Assembly: GCA_030059665.1 (NCBI GenBank) | Contig: JANVYR010000002.1 | Span: 416,617-480,616, forward strand | Reading direction: 5' to 3' | DNA: 64,000 bases | From: Candidatus Calditenuis fumarioli | GTDB taxonomy: Archaea; Thermoproteota; Nitrososphaeria_A; Caldarchaeales; Calditenuaceae | The notes under the pieces: generated by a model | Database searches by the model: none | What the model saw: only the letters and a program-made list of their open reading frames with translations | What the model was told of the DNA's origin: nothing | Shown: positions 10,201 through 18,761 of the stretch, piece by piece | How the letters are laid out: the number at the start of each line of letters is the position of its first letter | Numbering within the stretch: position 1 is the first letter of the stretch | Translations under genes and position numbers: made by a program

Positions 10201-10376
10201 ATCGTCCTGAACTGGTGGTAGTAGAGCCTCTTCTCCGCGATCTCGAAACCGGCACCAGCGAGCTCCGGCAGCACGTCGGCGAACCTCACGTTGGCGCGCC
10301 TTGGCCTGGATGGCTCCGAGACCCGCTTGTAGTACTCCAGCCCCAGCTCCCTCAGGACCTGCTCGGTGTCGATCAA
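7266..10376 (-). CDS. Large superfamily 2 DNA/RNA helicase (COG1205-like)
   Basis: 1,036-residue ATP-dependent helicase. RecA domain 1 has the Walker A GTGSGKT at 73-79, PTLALSNDQ (motif Ia) and motif II as IDDLD at 185-189 in place of DEAD/DEAH, then TTAM (motif III). RecA domain 2 has FTRSISRAEEIARLLRE (motif IV), SPRTLAQGIDIG (motif V) and a motif VI with the altered form GRKGRR. About 550 further residues follow, without recognisable zinc cysteines. The layout resembles archaeal MrfA/SftH-type helicases in DNA repair, but that role is inference. TTG start at 10376; it runs toward the 149-residue gene and follows the nucleotidyltransferase gene by 15 bases, so they are probably one transcript. 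Confidence 0.85.
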   Translation of the reverse strand: MIDTEQVLRELGLEYYKRVSEPSRPRRANVRFADVLPELAGAGFEIAEKRLYYHQFRTMAALSQGKNVILRSGTGSGKTEAWFVYAAKAGLRALAVYPTLALSNDQVRRLRAYSEALGKKVVIVDAPRKSELSGRQDYARLRGEVASADFVVTNPAFLLNELKRMYSAKASLLRGFLEKMDLMVIDDLDFYGPRSLAILLAMISLLRESIAPAVRFVVTTAMLKNADELASYLTEVTGLETEVIDGDAFSPTNHTFVVLGRDLRRLWERLRTERERLVQAGAGADVLSALDDYDALRRNLYKVIEVARAAGIEVDEPVHSYLDVLERYANDDGLTLVFTRSISRAEEIARLLRERVGDRVASHHHLLSKSLREEIEEKTRKGEVKVLISPRTLAQGIDIGTVIRTVHIGLPESLREFLQKEGRKGRREGIERTETVIFPSSSWDYNLLRRGLDALISWLQLPRERVMVNPANKYVTLVKGLLKLSSPVTAKQASKEELELLEELGLREGLRLNDAGKKALLKMNFYEFAPPFGIKRIRRTRDGEQYLEEISHVDLVEKFQIGCIDYTSDGIVTGFSRPSSGGKVVTGVIVEDLSESTLRRYEPLQYVLEEYTSTVRKWGQQPNVVGDYRAGLLHSEVLCVVKPPERFGRYYKIPNRAIWILQGRRPRVVRLREDLTVVTRETKTIVVPALTDGVYSDYTYGMLVEVDPRNDPDHLRLGAAFIELVLRRALLVPLETIKYDVVIAGERKFVAIHETESAGLLEHIDWMRLKELLEGYQPDGLDEALLEAVNEYAYSTLTARGMDWEVARRSAVHIVERVLATKRIRVQFMGKERVLPLPSRALRRAVVITYSFQLGEQGLATVSGTGGSLYSVAVFDGENFRVPVGIKAEGEEPDEAYLQSSALISKLVDQGFRIYVFDFDAMLEELSKLGMRSLRAKLSGLMEEGLVVDLAVLAARQLGESVTLTDVVSGLTWEGEGSATTSIDVLMRALSVSTSRRGWRERLLHSAGRKLEELARRELRALYLLSLVVDPLENVA

Positions 10377-10391
10377 CCGACCCTTCCCTCT

Positions 10392-10997
10392 TCAGCGGCT
10401 CGCCATGATCCTCTCCGCTCGCCTCAGGTCCTCACCGCTCGTGACCCTGAGCAGGAACGTGAGCTTCGGGTCGAGGGACCTCAGTGCCCTGTAGTTGACG
10501 TAGATAGCGTTCCTGATGCCCTTCATCACCGAGTCCATGTCGTCCCTTTTGCCGGCGGCGTTGTATGCGCTGACGAACTCGCCCGACCTGAAGGAGGAGA
10601 AGAGGTAGTTCCTGACGCCCTCCGAGTCGGTCAAGACGGCTGCGCTGAAGCGCCTGGTTAGATCGAGCATCATCGAGGTGAACTCCACCGTCAGAAGCGG
10701 CGCGTCGCACGGCAGCACCAGCACCCTCTCCGACCCCTCCTCCGACATCAGCTGGTAGAGGCTAGAGGCGATGCCCCTGCTGCCCGACAGCATGAGCCTC
10801 CCGAAGTGCTCCTCGACCAGCTCGCCGTAGGCCCGCGCCTCCTCCTCGTCCCTCACCGAGACCACTATGTCGTCGACCTCGTCTGGGACCGCCTCCAGGA
10901 CGTAGTGCAGAAGCGGTCTCCCCCTCAGCTTCACCAGCCCCCTCCTTACCCCTCCTATCTCGCTGAACTCCGTGAGGATCAGCGTCGAGACCTGCAA
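10392..10997 (-). CDS. MobA-like nucleotidyltransferase
   Basis: 201-residue protein with the GT-A/NTP-transferase fold: GLVKLRGRPLLHYVLEAV follows the nucleotide loop, and LVLPCDAPLL carries the Mg-binding Asp. The usual LAGGxSxRxG loop is degenerate here (LILTEFSEIGG), so nucleotide preference is unclear. Family members transfer nucleotide to molybdopterin or to polyol phosphates. The TTG at 10997 is chosen because TAATAATT lies 24-31 bases upstream, which gives a leaderless start; the longer open frame to 11060 would start upstream of that box. It heads a two-gene unit with the helicase. Confidence 0.72.
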   Translation of the reverse strand: MQVSTLILTEFSEIGGVRRGLVKLRGRPLLHYVLEAVPDEVDDIVVSVRDEEEARAYGELVEEHFGRLMLSGSRGIASSLYQLMSEEGSERVLVLPCDAPLLTVEFTSMMLDLTRRFSAAVLTDSEGVRNYLFSSFRSGEFVSAYNAAGKRDDMDSVMKGIRNAIYVNYRALRSLDPKLTFLLRVTSGEDLRRAERIMASR

Positions 10998-11020
10998 CCC
11001 GTTGAACGGCCGACCAGCCG

Positions 11021-11028
11021 AATTATTA
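11021..11028 (-). promoter_or_regulatory. TATA box for nucleotidyltransferase-helicase unit
   Basis: On the minus strand this reads TAATAATT, 24-31 bases before the TTG at 10997, the usual archaeal spacing for a transcript that begins at its start codon. It decides the start assignment of the gene. Confidence 0.55.
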
Positions 11029-11085
11029 GTGAATCTCGTCCCCGATCCCGCCCTACGCATTTATTGACGCGGTGCGTTGCCCTGA

Positions 11086-11157
11086 GGGGCCGTGGTCTAG
11101 TGGCATGACGCCGCCCTTACACGGCGGAGGTCGTGGGTTCGATTCCCACCGGCCCCA
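11086..11157 (+). tRNA. tRNA-Val(TAC)
   Basis: 72-base cloverleaf without intron. Acceptor arms GGGGCCG and CGGCCCC pair fully, with discriminator A; CCA is not encoded. The anticodon arm is CCGCC-CTTACAC-GGCGG, giving anticodon TAC. The T arm is GTGGG-TTCGATT-CCCAC. A TATA-like GCATTTATT lies about 25 bases upstream. Confidence 0.95.
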
Positions 11158-11300
11158 CACAGGCGGCCCACTCGATGGAACGATCATGGAGGGCTCCGCT
11201 TTCTCCCCATGTGTATCGCGGGCAAATCGCTCCGTGCTGGTTGAGAGCCGCTCGATTTGTGTGCAAGCACTATTAATTTGGCCGACGAAGGAAGATCGCG

Positions 11301-11696
11301 GTGAAAGTCATGTCCTCGGGCGATCGACCGGTTGCGGCGGCGATGCTCGGCCTCATCGCAGGCGTTCTCATGCTCATCGGCGGGGTAGCGGGGTTGGTGA
11401 TTTGGGCCGTCGCCATCCCCTACGGCATGTGGGGCATGATGGGTGGGATGATGGCCTGGTGGGGCCCCATGTTCCTCGGCATGTTCTTCGTGGTCGTGGC
11501 GCTCATCTCAGGCGTTGTGGTCCTGACTGCCTCGGTGATGCTCCAGAGCAGGCCGGCCCAGGCCCAGACGTGGGGTCTCCTCATGCTGGTCTTCTCCGTT
11601 ATAGGACTGCTGGGAATGGGAGGGTTCGTGATAGGTTCGGTCCTCGGCATAATAGCGGGCGTTCTGGCCCTTACGTGGCGGCCATCGCCGTCGTGA
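11301..11696 (+). CDS. Four-helix membrane protein, unknown
   Basis: 131 residues with four predicted transmembrane segments (about residues 12-38, 50-78, 88-105 and 106-125). Glycine- and methionine-rich loops (PYGMWGMMGGMM) are notable. ATTAATTT centred near 11274 is placed for a leaderless start at GTG 11301; ATG 11310 is the alternative. No catalytic motif. The Met-rich stretch could bind copper, but similar stretches also occur in ordinary membrane helices, so no function is assigned. Confidence 0.65.
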   Translation: MKVMSSGDRPVAAAMLGLIAGVLMLIGGVAGLVIWAVAIPYGMWGMMGGMMAWWGPMFLGMFFVVVALISGVVVLTASVMLQSRPAQAQTWGLLMLVFSVIGLLGMGGFVIGSVLGIIAGVLALTWRPSPS

Positions 11697-11804
11697 TGGG
11701 CCGGCCAATCGCGGTCCAATGACCTCATGAGCGCGGTGCCGCCACCATCGCTTCCGTTTCATGCAGAATAACCCGCTCTGCATAACTCCGCGTCTGATGG
11801 AGGA

Positions 11805-12809
11805 TCAGATCAGCTCGGCCAGCGCAGGAACCGGCGATCCGGGATCGAGCGTGACGGGCCTGCCCCTGAGCTCCCTCAGCGACGAGAGAGCCGTCTCCCT
11901 CCTCTCCCTCCTCCTGCCCGCCTCCTCCCACAGCTCGTGCTCCTCGGGCGTCATGGGTGCATAAGCCGGCAGCTCTCCAGGCCCCGTTATGTCCATCTTC
12001 ACCATTGTGAAGTAAGCCCTCGAGGCCAGGACCTCTCCGTCCTCACCGAGTCTATGGGCGTCCACCTCCACCTCCATCGAGGACCTCCAAACCCTCGTCA
12101 GCCGGGCCTCGAGCCTCACCGCCTCGTTCACCGTTATCGGCGCCACGAAAAAGGTCTGGTCCACGGATGCGGTAACGGTGACCGCGTTAGCGAACCTGAG
12201 CGCGAGTATCCCGGCCACCTCGTCCATGAACTGCATCAGCCTGCCGGCGAAGAGCAGGTCACCCGCGATCGTGTCCTCCGGCGTTATGCGCCTGTAGCTG
12301 ACGAGCTGGTGCTTCACCACGCCCCTCCTCTCCCACCTGAGGGCACGGATCGAGTCCTCCGCGCGCCTCCTCCAGTTCCCCATCCTTTCCATCAGGGCTC
12401 CCTCCCATCGCTCGACCGGTTCCAGCGTCGCGTTCAAAGGCCTCGGCCTCCTGTCGGACCCCACGCAGACGTAGATCGCCTTCGATGTGCAGGCCACGTC
12501 GTACGCGTTCCCCTCCCTCCAGATCAGGGCCTCCGTGAAGACCGAGACGGAGGACCTCCCCACGTGCCCTACCCAGCTCCTGTACGTGATCCTGCTCCCC
12601 ACCCTGACGGGGTTGAGGAAGTAGACCTCGTCCATGAAGCCCAGGACCACCTCGCCCTTGCCGCTGGCCACGGTCATCGCGGAGGAGGTGCTCGACTCGA
12701 TCAGCCAGCTGAGCATGTTCCCACCGAAGAGGACGCCCAGCGGGTTCGCGTGCCTCGGCATCACGATCCTTGTGGTCTGCGAGTAGGTCTCGAGCGGCCT
12801 CAACCCCAT
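11805..12809 (-). CDS. Acyl-CoA thioesterase, double hotdog
   Basis: 334 residues from ATG 12809, with two tandem hotdog domains. Domain 1 shows the family pattern MPRHANPLGVLFGGNMLSWL (helix carrying the active-site region) and domain 2 has a matching ITPEDTIAGDLLFAGRLMQFMDE. This is the arrangement of cytosolic acyl-CoA hydrolases (ACOT7/BACH type), which release free fatty acid and CoA. The Asn/Asp residues before the first hotdog helix and Asp in the second (FMDEVAG) are candidate catalytic residues. The open frame extends 21 codons upstream to 12872, toward tRNA-Arg, but the ATG with the MGLRPLE start fits better. Confidence 0.8.
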   Translation of the reverse strand: MGLRPLETYSQTTRIVMPRHANPLGVLFGGNMLSWLIESSTSSAMTVASGKGEVVLGFMDEVYFLNPVRVGSRITYRSWVGHVGRSSVSVFTEALIWREGNAYDVACTSKAIYVCVGSDRRPRPLNATLEPVERWEGALMERMGNWRRRAEDSIRALRWERRGVVKHQLVSYRRITPEDTIAGDLLFAGRLMQFMDEVAGILALRFANAVTVTASVDQTFFVAPITVNEAVRLEARLTRVWRSSMEVEVDAHRLGEDGEVLASRAYFTMVKMDITGPGELPAYAPMTPEEHELWEEAGRRRERRETALSSLRELRGRPVTLDPGSPVPALAELI

Positions 12810-12917
12810 CGGTTCACGGAACCCTTCGCTATGACCGTTGGCGCACCACAGCTCCAGCGGGCATAGCGTCACGACCTCCTGCGGGCCCGCCGGGACTCGA
12901 ACCCGGGACCTCCGGCT

Positions 12918-12932
12918 CCCTCCCCGACCGGA
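12918..12932 (-). other. Canonical 37/38 intron of tRNA-Arg
   Basis: 15-base insert after the purine that follows anticodon TCG, at the usual archaeal intron site; without it the anticodon loop is a regular seven bases (CTTCGGA). Confidence 0.78.
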
Positions 12933-12946
12933 CCGAAGGCCGGCGC

Positions 12947-12962
12947 TGTTGACCCGTTCAGG
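12947..12962 (-). other. Non-canonical tRNA-Arg intron in D arm
   Basis: 16-base insert that splits the 3' strand of the D stem (GA before, GC after). A GACC/GGTC pairing across the insert is possible. Removal would need the splicing endonuclease and the RtcB ligase found upstream. Confidence 0.7.
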
Positions 12963-13083
12963 TCTGTCCGAGCTGAGCTACGGGCCCCGTGATGAGCCGA
13001 TATCCGGCCGGATAAAGGTAGGCTGCGGCCCTGACTTCCCGGAGGCACAGGCTTATCCCTCACGGGACCAGACGACTCGCTGG

Positions 13084-13269
13084 ATGGTACGCTTCGCGAG
13101 GATCTGCGGGACAGGTGATTACGTCTGTGAGGAATGCGGGACCGCGTACCACGACCTGGAGACCGCACGGAGGTGCGAAGATTTCTGCAGGACCCACCAC
13201 GCCTGCTCGCTAGAGATCATCAGGCACGCCGCGCATCAGCCCTCCGAGGTCCCCAGCACGGGCAGCTGA
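13084..13269 (+). CDS. Small zinc-finger-like archaeal protein
   Basis: 61 residues from ATG 13084. The core YVCEECGTAYHDLETARRCEDF followed by CRTHHACSLEII is a pattern seen in short archaeal proteins: a CxxC knuckle with downstream Cys/His that should bind one zinc. The ends are disordered. The longer open frame upstream crosses the tRNA-Arg gene and is rejected. Function unknown; relatives are often found near metal-transport genes, but no such neighbour is seen here. Confidence 0.68.
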   Translation: MVRFARICGTGDYVCEECGTAYHDLETARRCEDFCRTHHACSLEIIRHAAHQPSEVPSTGS

Positions 13270-13311
13270 GCACCGGATGACAGCATCGCCTCCACCCGAT
13301 TGCGGACGAAA

Positions 13312-14672
13312 TCACATCTGTTGCGTCTCGACGCTGGTCCACCTCACGCCCCTTCCGGGGTGCGCGGTCTTCTCCCAGAAGACGTCCTTGAAGACCTCCT
13401 GGTAAAGGGCCCTGAAAGCGGCCACGGGCAAGAGCACGTTCATGTAAACCAGAACCTGAGGAAGCATCCTCCAGTACCCCACGTCGATGCCCTCGAGTTT
13501 CTTGCCGACGTACCAAACGGTGAGGTAGAAGGCGTTGAAGCCGAGCGGCACCAGGCTGTACCACGGGAAGAGGTCAGAGGTCAATGCGGTTGGGAGCACC
13601 CTGAAGAACTCCAGAAGGTACAGAGCGGTCATCGAGTAGGCGACCCAGTTGAACGCGACCACGAGCGGTGCCACCAGCATGCTCAGGATCGAGAGGACGT
13701 CCGGCAGCCTCCGAGGATTTCTAAGGCCCATCCAGAGGATCCTTGGGCCGTGATCGAAGAGCGACTGTAGCCATCCCTTGAACCACCTGGTCCTCTGGCG
13801 AAGCCAGGCCCTCACCGTGACGGGAGCCTCCTCCCGTGGCGGCCGTCGATGACGACGGTCCTGTAACCGTTCAGGTGCAACCTCAACGCGAGCTCCGCGT
13901 CCTCAGCCAGGTTCAGCGGGTTCCACATCGCCATGCTCCTGAGGGCATCGGCCCTGATGTAGTTCCCAGTACCACCGAGGGGGGCATACATCCTAAGCCT
14001 CGACCTGCCGTTGAGGAGGACCCTGAACCATCCCGCGTACTCGCATGCGAAGACCCTCGTTATCCATGAGTCGTGGACGTTGCCTATCCGGAGGATGGCC
14101 TGGATCACCGAGTGGTTATCGGCCGCCACGGCCGCGTTCACCTTCCGGAGAAGGTCGTTCTCCACGATGTCCTCAGCGTCGACGACCCCTATCACCTCGC
14201 CGGTGCAGAGGGCGAACCCGTCGTCCAGCGCGCTCGGCTTGGTGGGGAAGAACTGTCGCCTCACGATCAGCTTCACGTTCCTCGGGTACATCTGCTGCAG
14301 CCTCAGCGCTATCCTCCCGGTCTGCTCGTCGTCAGCCACAACCACGAGCTCCTTCAGCGCCTTCGGGTAATCGACCTCGGTGAGGAGGTGCGTTATGGTC
14401 CGTTCGATCAGCGGCTCCTTCACCGCCGGCAGGATGAGGGAGAACTTCAGGAACCTCGACGGCTGCGAGGCTGGGCTGTAGGGGCTCTTGAGCCCTGAGA
14501 ACAGGAACAGCGAGTTGTAGAGACCCCAGAACAGGTAAAGGAAAACCGACAGGTATGCGAGCGCCAGCAAGGTCAACCGGGTTTGAGCGTAGAGCCCGAA
14601 GGCGAACGACGCCAACAGGATGACGAGGTAGTAGAACCTCCGCCTCAGAAGGAACCTCGGGACCCTCCTCAT
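13312..14672 (-). CDS. Membrane glycosyltransferase family 2, frameshifted
   Basis: Processive-type GT2 enzyme that builds a polysaccharide or glycan from a nucleotide sugar at the membrane. The first part (from 14672) has two N-terminal helices, a nucleotide-binding region with LILPAVKEPLIERTI, ADDEQTG and VVDAEDI, and GGTGNYIRADAL with LAEDAELALRL. It runs to a stop near 13822 after GRRLPSR. The rest lies in another frame and contains EEAPVTVRAW and the diagnostic QRTRW motif, then about four helices. One added G in the G-run near 13835 (minus strand CACGGGAGGAGG) restores HGEEAP, the family sequence. So the locus is either a sequencing error, a true mutation or a recoding site. The start overlaps the end of the zinc-ribbon gene by four bases. 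Confidence 0.82.
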
Positions 14673-15643
14673 ATAGCATCAAGCGCGTTCAATAGCTTAG
14701 CCAGAAGCTCCTTCTCGTCGGAGTAGACGATGACCTTGACGAGCTCCCTCGGGAAGAGGCTGCCGATGCGTTCCTCCAGATTGCCCTCAAGCCGAAGGAA
14801 CTTGGCGATGTTGTTGGCGAATCCGGTGCTCAAGGCTGCAACCACCGGAACCTGTAGGTCCAGTGCAAGTGTTAGCAGACGGGAAACTGTGTCGGGGCTC
14901 GCAACGGAGTTGTCGATCAGCACCACCGCGCACCGCTTCTCGCCCTTGTGGACGAGGGCGTCGACGACGTGCTCCAGATGCGAGAGTTGCCCCCGCAGCA
15001 CCGCGAACGGTTCTGCCCTGTACCCATGTGAGCTCAGGGCCTCGATCAGTGACAGCACCCTGGATACAGCGGTCGCCTGGCGCGATCCTGAGGGTTCGTA
15101 GACGAGGACCGGTGACCTGTGGAGGGCCAGCTCGTCGAGCCTGAGGACGTGACCGTTGCTGCAGGTGAGGGAGAAGAGCGGGAACTGGAAGACGCTCATG
15201 CAGGTGCTGCACCTGTAGCTTATGCCGGGCCTTCCGTAATCCACGCCGACCACCTTCAGAGGCTTATCGCAGACCGGGCACACGAGCCCCTTCGGGGTCC
15301 TGAATCGGGAGACGTCATCGGCATAATGGCACTCGTAGTGGATGACGAGGTCCACCTTCTCGAGGTCCTGGGAGTTGCAGTTAGGGCAGAAGAGGTTCAA
15401 GGACAGGTCGAGGTCGCCGCAGACGGGACAGATCGCGAACGAGACGTGTCCCTTTATCCTGAAGAGGCCAAGCTTGATGAGCGTGGAGACCCTCTCCTCC
15501 CTGATCGTTAGCTCGCCTATTTTGTAGACTACCCCTATGCCCCTGATGCGCTCAGGCCTCAGCTCCTCGCCGGGTTTCAGGAGCCTGTTGAGGATCTCGA
15601 CTTGCCTCAGCTCGCTCAGCGTCAGCTCGTCCTCGAAGGCCAT
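14669..15643 (-). CDS. TackOD1-type zinc-ribbon regulator, probable
   Basis: 324 residues, cytoplasmic. The first 70 residues look like a helical or winged N-domain. Residues about 70-165 hold three cysteine clusters: CPVCGD...CPNCNSQ, CPVCDK...CSTC and C.NGH, consistent with a tandem zinc-ribbon output domain (thaumarchaeal output domain 1, TackOD1). The C-terminal 130 residues form an alternating beta/alpha pattern ending in VIVYSDEKELLAKLLNAL, similar to a response-regulator receiver fold, without an obvious conserved Asp pair. It overlaps the glycosyltransferase start by four bases, so the two are co-translated; it probably controls or senses the glycan synthesis step. The name rests on pattern recognition. 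Confidence 0.62.
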   Translation of the reverse strand: MAFEDELTLSELRQVEILNRLLKPGEELRPERIRGIGVVYKIGELTIREERVSTLIKLGLFRIKGHVSFAICPVCGDLDLSLNLFCPNCNSQDLEKVDLVIHYECHYADDVSRFRTPKGLVCPVCDKPLKVVGVDYGRPGISYRCSTCMSVFQFPLFSLTCSNGHVLRLDELALHRSPVLVYEPSGSRQATAVSRVLSLIEALSSHGYRAEPFAVLRGQLSHLEHVVDALVHKGEKRCAVVLIDNSVASPDTVSRLLTLALDLQVPVVAALSTGFANNIAKFLRLEGNLEERIGSLFPRELVKVIVYSDEKELLAKLLNALDAI

Positions 15644-15686
15644 TCCCCCGACCTCGACCGGTTTCTGCCGTCATATTAGGGAGATG

Positions 15687-16628
15687 TCATTTGGAAGGAT
15701 TGGAGCCCCTCAACGTCCCCAGCAATCCAACGTACAGGAATGGCAATATGAGCGTAGCGTCGCACTTCAGGAACACTGTCCTCGCCTCCGGCGAGACCTT
15801 TCCCCAGCTCTGGGCCTCCTTCGGCCGGGCACCGCTCAGGCTCCCGTCGTACTCGTCCGAGCTGGAGACGTAAACGGCGTAGTCGAGACCCTCGCCGCCG
15901 AACTGGCTCCACCAGAGGGCGTGGTGCTTGGATATCCCACCTCCGAGGATCAAAGCCCCCTTGACCTTATGGGACCACATCAGCTCGTCCAGCAGGTCCT
16001 GGTCTTTCGTGAGGTCCACCGTGACCCTCGCCCTCTTGCCGTAGAGCCAGAGGTTGTAACCAACCGCGCCGTCGAAGATGCCCGGAACAACAACCGGAAT
16101 TCTGTTGACGTGGGCCCAGTAGAGGAAGGAGCTCCCGGAGCCGAGCTTTTCGCCGATCCTCCAGCAGAGCTCGTACGTCCCCAAAACGGTTCCCGGGCTG
16201 AGGCCTTCGATGAGGGACCTGACGAACCTCTCGATGGTCGCCCCGTAGCTCTCGAAGGGGATGAAGACGTTGCCGAGCCTGTGAACCTGCCTGCTCCGGA
16301 GCTCGACGTCGTCGGCGTCGAAGGAACCGTGGTAGTAGTTCGCGAGGGACCGGGCAATGTCGTGGTCGAGGGCGCCGCAGGTCGTGATGACCAGGTCGAA
16401 GAGCCTACGCCTGAGCATGTCCGCAAGGATCCCCCTCAGGCCCGTCGAGACGAGGTTCCCAGTGAAGGTGAGGACCTTCAGGCACCTCTCGGCCCTCATC
16501 ATCGACTCGAGCACCTCGAGGCTCCTGGCGAGGTGTGGTCCCATGAAGCCGCCCATCTCGCCCATAGCCCTCAGCACCTCGAGGACCGAGGAGTCCGCGG
16601 AGAGCTTGAGGTCGACGACGGGTCTCAT
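15687..16628 (-). CDS. dys: Deoxyhypusine synthase
   Basis: Transfers the aminobutyl group of spermidine to a lysine of aIF5A, the first step of hypusine formation, in the cytoplasm. 313 residues. Landmarks: [12 protein letters not shown] (NAD site), [12 protein letters not shown], the [14 protein letters not shown] segment, and GGGISKHH with the catalytic lysine, followed by [26 protein letters not shown] 16628 is chosen because GGTGGAG precedes it and a TATA-like element (TAAGTTATAG, minus strand) lies near 16670; the longer frame to 16679 would start at or upstream of that box. Divergent from the YyaL-family gene. Confidence 0.93.
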   Translation of the reverse strand: MRPVVDLKLSADSSVLEVLRAMGEMGGFMGPHLARSLEVLESMMRAERCLKVLTFTGNLVSTGLRGILADMLRRRLFDLVITTCGALDHDIARSLANYYHGSFDADDVELRSRQVHRLGNVFIPFESYGATIERFVRSLIEGLSPGTVLGTYELCWRIGEKLGSGSSFLYWAHVNRIPVVVPGIFDGAVGYNLWLYGKRARVTVDLTKDQDLLDELMWSHKVKGALILGGGISKHHALWWSQFGGEGLDYAVYVSSSDEYDGSLSGARPKEAQSWGKVSPEARTVFLKCDATLILPFLYVGLLGTLRGSNPSK

Positions 16629-16702
16629 GCGCGCTCCACCGCGGTGTCGGTAGATGTGAGACGCTCTATAACTTATCACGAGGCTGTGTCCTGTTGCTGG
16701 GG

Positions 16703-18757
16703 ATGGGTGAGGCGAGGAAACCGAACAGGCTCATCAACGCCCGGAGCCCCTACCTGAGGAGGCACGCTTACAACCCGGTCGACTGGTACCCCTGGGGCGA
16801 GGAGGCCTTCAGGAAGGCGAGGGAGGAGGACAAGCCGATCTTCCTGAGCATAGGCTACCTGGCGTGCCACTGGTGCTCCGTCATGGAGCGCGAGTCCTTC
16901 AGCGACGAGGAGGTAGCCAAGATCCTGAACAGGCACTTCGTCCCGGTCAAGGTCGACAGGGAGGAACACCCTCACGTCGACGAGTACTACATGCGGGCTG
17001 TCCAGCTCATGACCGGAACAGGAGGCTGGCCCCTCACGGTCTTCCTCACCCCCGACCTGAAGCCCTTCTACGGCGGAACCTACTTCCCCAAGGAGCCGAG
17101 GTACGGGCTCCCGAGCTTCAGGCAGGTCCTCGAGGCGGTGGTCCAGGCCTGGAAGACGAGGAGGGAGCAGGTTCTGGCCGAGGCCGAGCGGATAGACCGG
17201 GCCGTCCGGGAGAGCTTCGCCCAGTGGAGCCGTCAGGAGCGGGTCGAGCCTTCGAGGAGGCCGATCGAGGCGGCCTTCGACCAGCTGGTGATGCTCTTCG
17301 ACGACGAGTACGGAGGGTTCGGGTACGCGCCGAAGTTCCCCAACCCGGGCTACCTGTCGCTGCTGCTCAGGCACCACCACCTGACGGGTGACGCCGTGGC
17401 CCTCAGGATGTTCAGGAAGACGCTGGACGCGATGGCGCGTGGCGGCATCATGGACCAGGTCGGGGGAGGCTTCCACAGGTATGCGATCGACAGGGCGTGG
17501 CGGATCCCCCACTTCGAGAAGATGCTGTACGACAACGCCCTCCTGATCCAGGTGTACTCGGAGGCCTACGCGGTCACGAGGGATCCGGAGTACGCCGAGA
17601 CGGTCAGGCTGACGGTGGACTTCCTGCGGAGGGAGCTCAGGTCAAGGTGCGGTGCCTTCTGCTCCTCTCTCGACGCCGAGTCTGAGGGCGTGGAGGGGCT
17701 GTTCTACACATGGACCTACGACGAGATCGTAAGCGCCTTCGGTGGCGGCGTGGGGGAGCGAGTGGCGGCGTTCTTCGGCGCAACGGTCTCCGGAAACTTC
17801 GAGGGAGGGAGGAACGTCCTCTTCAGGGCAGGCAGGCCTGAGGAGCTCGCCTCGGCGCTCGGCATCAGTCCCGAGGAGGCCATCAGGGTCGTGAGGCGGA
17901 GGCTGCTGGAGCTCCGGGAGGCGCGTGTCAGGCCAGAACGTGACGAGAAGGTCATCGCGTCGTGGAACGGCCTCGCGGTCTCGGCCCTGGTCTCCGCAGC
18001 GGTCCACCTGGGGGAGAGGAGCTACCTCGAGCTGGCGGTGGAGGTGCTGGAGGGTGCGACCTCGGCGCTCTACGAGGGCGGCAGGGTGTGGAGGTACTGG
18101 CTCGACGGAAGGGGAGACGTGGAGGGCAGGCTGGAGGACTACGCGGCCCTCGGCAACGCGGCGCTCGACGCCTTCTCGGTCACCGCCAAGGACCGGTACC
18201 TGGATCTGGCCCTTAGGATCCTCGACGCCGTTTCGGAGAGGTTCGTCTCGCAGGACGGAAGGCTGCTCTCGTCTCCCTGTGACGAGACCGGGCCCCACTC
18301 GGGCCTACAGGAGGATTACGAGGGGGTTCTGCCCTCCGGTGCGACGCTGACCTTCCTGCTCGCGGCGAAGGCCTTCCACGCCACCGGGGAGGAGAGGGCC
18401 TACAAACTATCGGAGAGGGCTCTGGCGACGTGCGGCAGGATCGAGGACGAGCCGCTCGCTTTCCCCTTCCTCGTCGCGAACCTCCCGCTCCTGGGCAGGG
18501 ACTCAAGGGAGCTCTTCGTCGCCTTCGAGTCCGGGGATCCCTTCGAGCACGTCAGGGCCGCCATCGGCTCCTTCCAGCCCTACACGGTGATTGTGCCCGT
18601 CGACAGGCGCTCGCTCCCGGAACCTCTGAGGAACGTGGCGCAGGACAAGGTCGTGGTTCATCCAGGTCCCACCTACTACCTCTGCGAGGGTTTCAGCTGC
18701 AGGATGCCGACCAACGACCCTGGTCTCGTGGCCAAGATGCTGTCCGAGCGCGGCTGA
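16703..18757 (+). CDS. YyaL/DUF255 (SSP411) thioredoxin-glycosidase-like protein
   Basis: 684 residues, the usual family length. The N-terminal thioredoxin-like domain contains the conserved [17 protein letters not shown] (near residue 54) and [13 protein letters not shown], then VDREEHP and [23 protein letters not shown]. The C-terminal part is an (alpha/alpha)6 barrel like N-acylglucosamine epimerases (for example [25 protein letters not shown]). The biochemical role is unknown even in well studied organisms. ATG 16703 follows a TTG at 16694 in the same frame; the ATG matches the family start. Confidence 0.9.
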   Translation: MGEARKPNRLINARSPYLRRHAYNPVDWYPWGEEAFRKAREEDKPIFLSIGYLACHWCSVMERESFSDEEVAKILNRHFVPVKVDREEHPHVDEYYMRAVQLMTGTGGWPLTVFLTPDLKPFYGGTYFPKEPRYGLPSFRQVLEAVVQAWKTRREQVLAEAERIDRAVRESFAQWSRQERVEPSRRPIEAAFDQLVMLFDDEYGGFGYAPKFPNPGYLSLLLRHHHLTGDAVALRMFRKTLDAMARGGIMDQVGGGFHRYAIDRAWRIPHFEKMLYDNALLIQVYSEAYAVTRDPEYAETVRLTVDFLRRELRSRCGAFCSSLDAESEGVEGLFYTWTYDEIVSAFGGGVGERVAAFFGATVSGNFEGGRNVLFRAGRPEELASALGISPEEAIRVVRRRLLELREARVRPERDEKVIASWNGLAVSALVSAAVHLGERSYLELAVEVLEGATSALYEGGRVWRYWLDGRGDVEGRLEDYAALGNAALDAFSVTAKDRYLDLALRILDAVSERFVSQDGRLLSSPCDETGPHSGLQEDYEGVLPSGATLTFLLAAKAFHATGEERAYKLSERALATCGRIEDEPLAFPFLVANLPLLGRDSRELFVAFESGDPFEHVRAAIGSFQPYTVIVPVDRRSLPEPLRNVAQDKVVVHPGPTYYLCEGFSCRMPTNDPGLVAKMLSERG

Positions 18758-18761
18758 CCTC

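Larger units (their letters stand above)
12882..12987 (-). tRNA. tRNA-Arg(TCG) with two introns
   Basis: Acceptor arms GGGCCCG and CGGGCCC pair fully, with discriminator G. The T arm is CCGGG-TTCGAGT-CCCGG. A normal 75-base tRNA is recovered only when two inserts are removed: 16 bases in the 3' side of the D arm (GA...GC completes the GCTC/GAGC D stem) and 15 bases at the canonical 37/38 site. The anticodon arm is then CCGGC-CTTCGGA-GCCGG, anticodon TCG. Exact intron edges may shift by a base or two. CCA is not encoded. Confidence 0.88.

Noticed and set aside
12838..13083. Upstream extension of the small zinc-finger gene
   Set aside because: It would read through the tRNA-Arg gene on the other strand; the zinc-finger family starts near the ATG at 13084.
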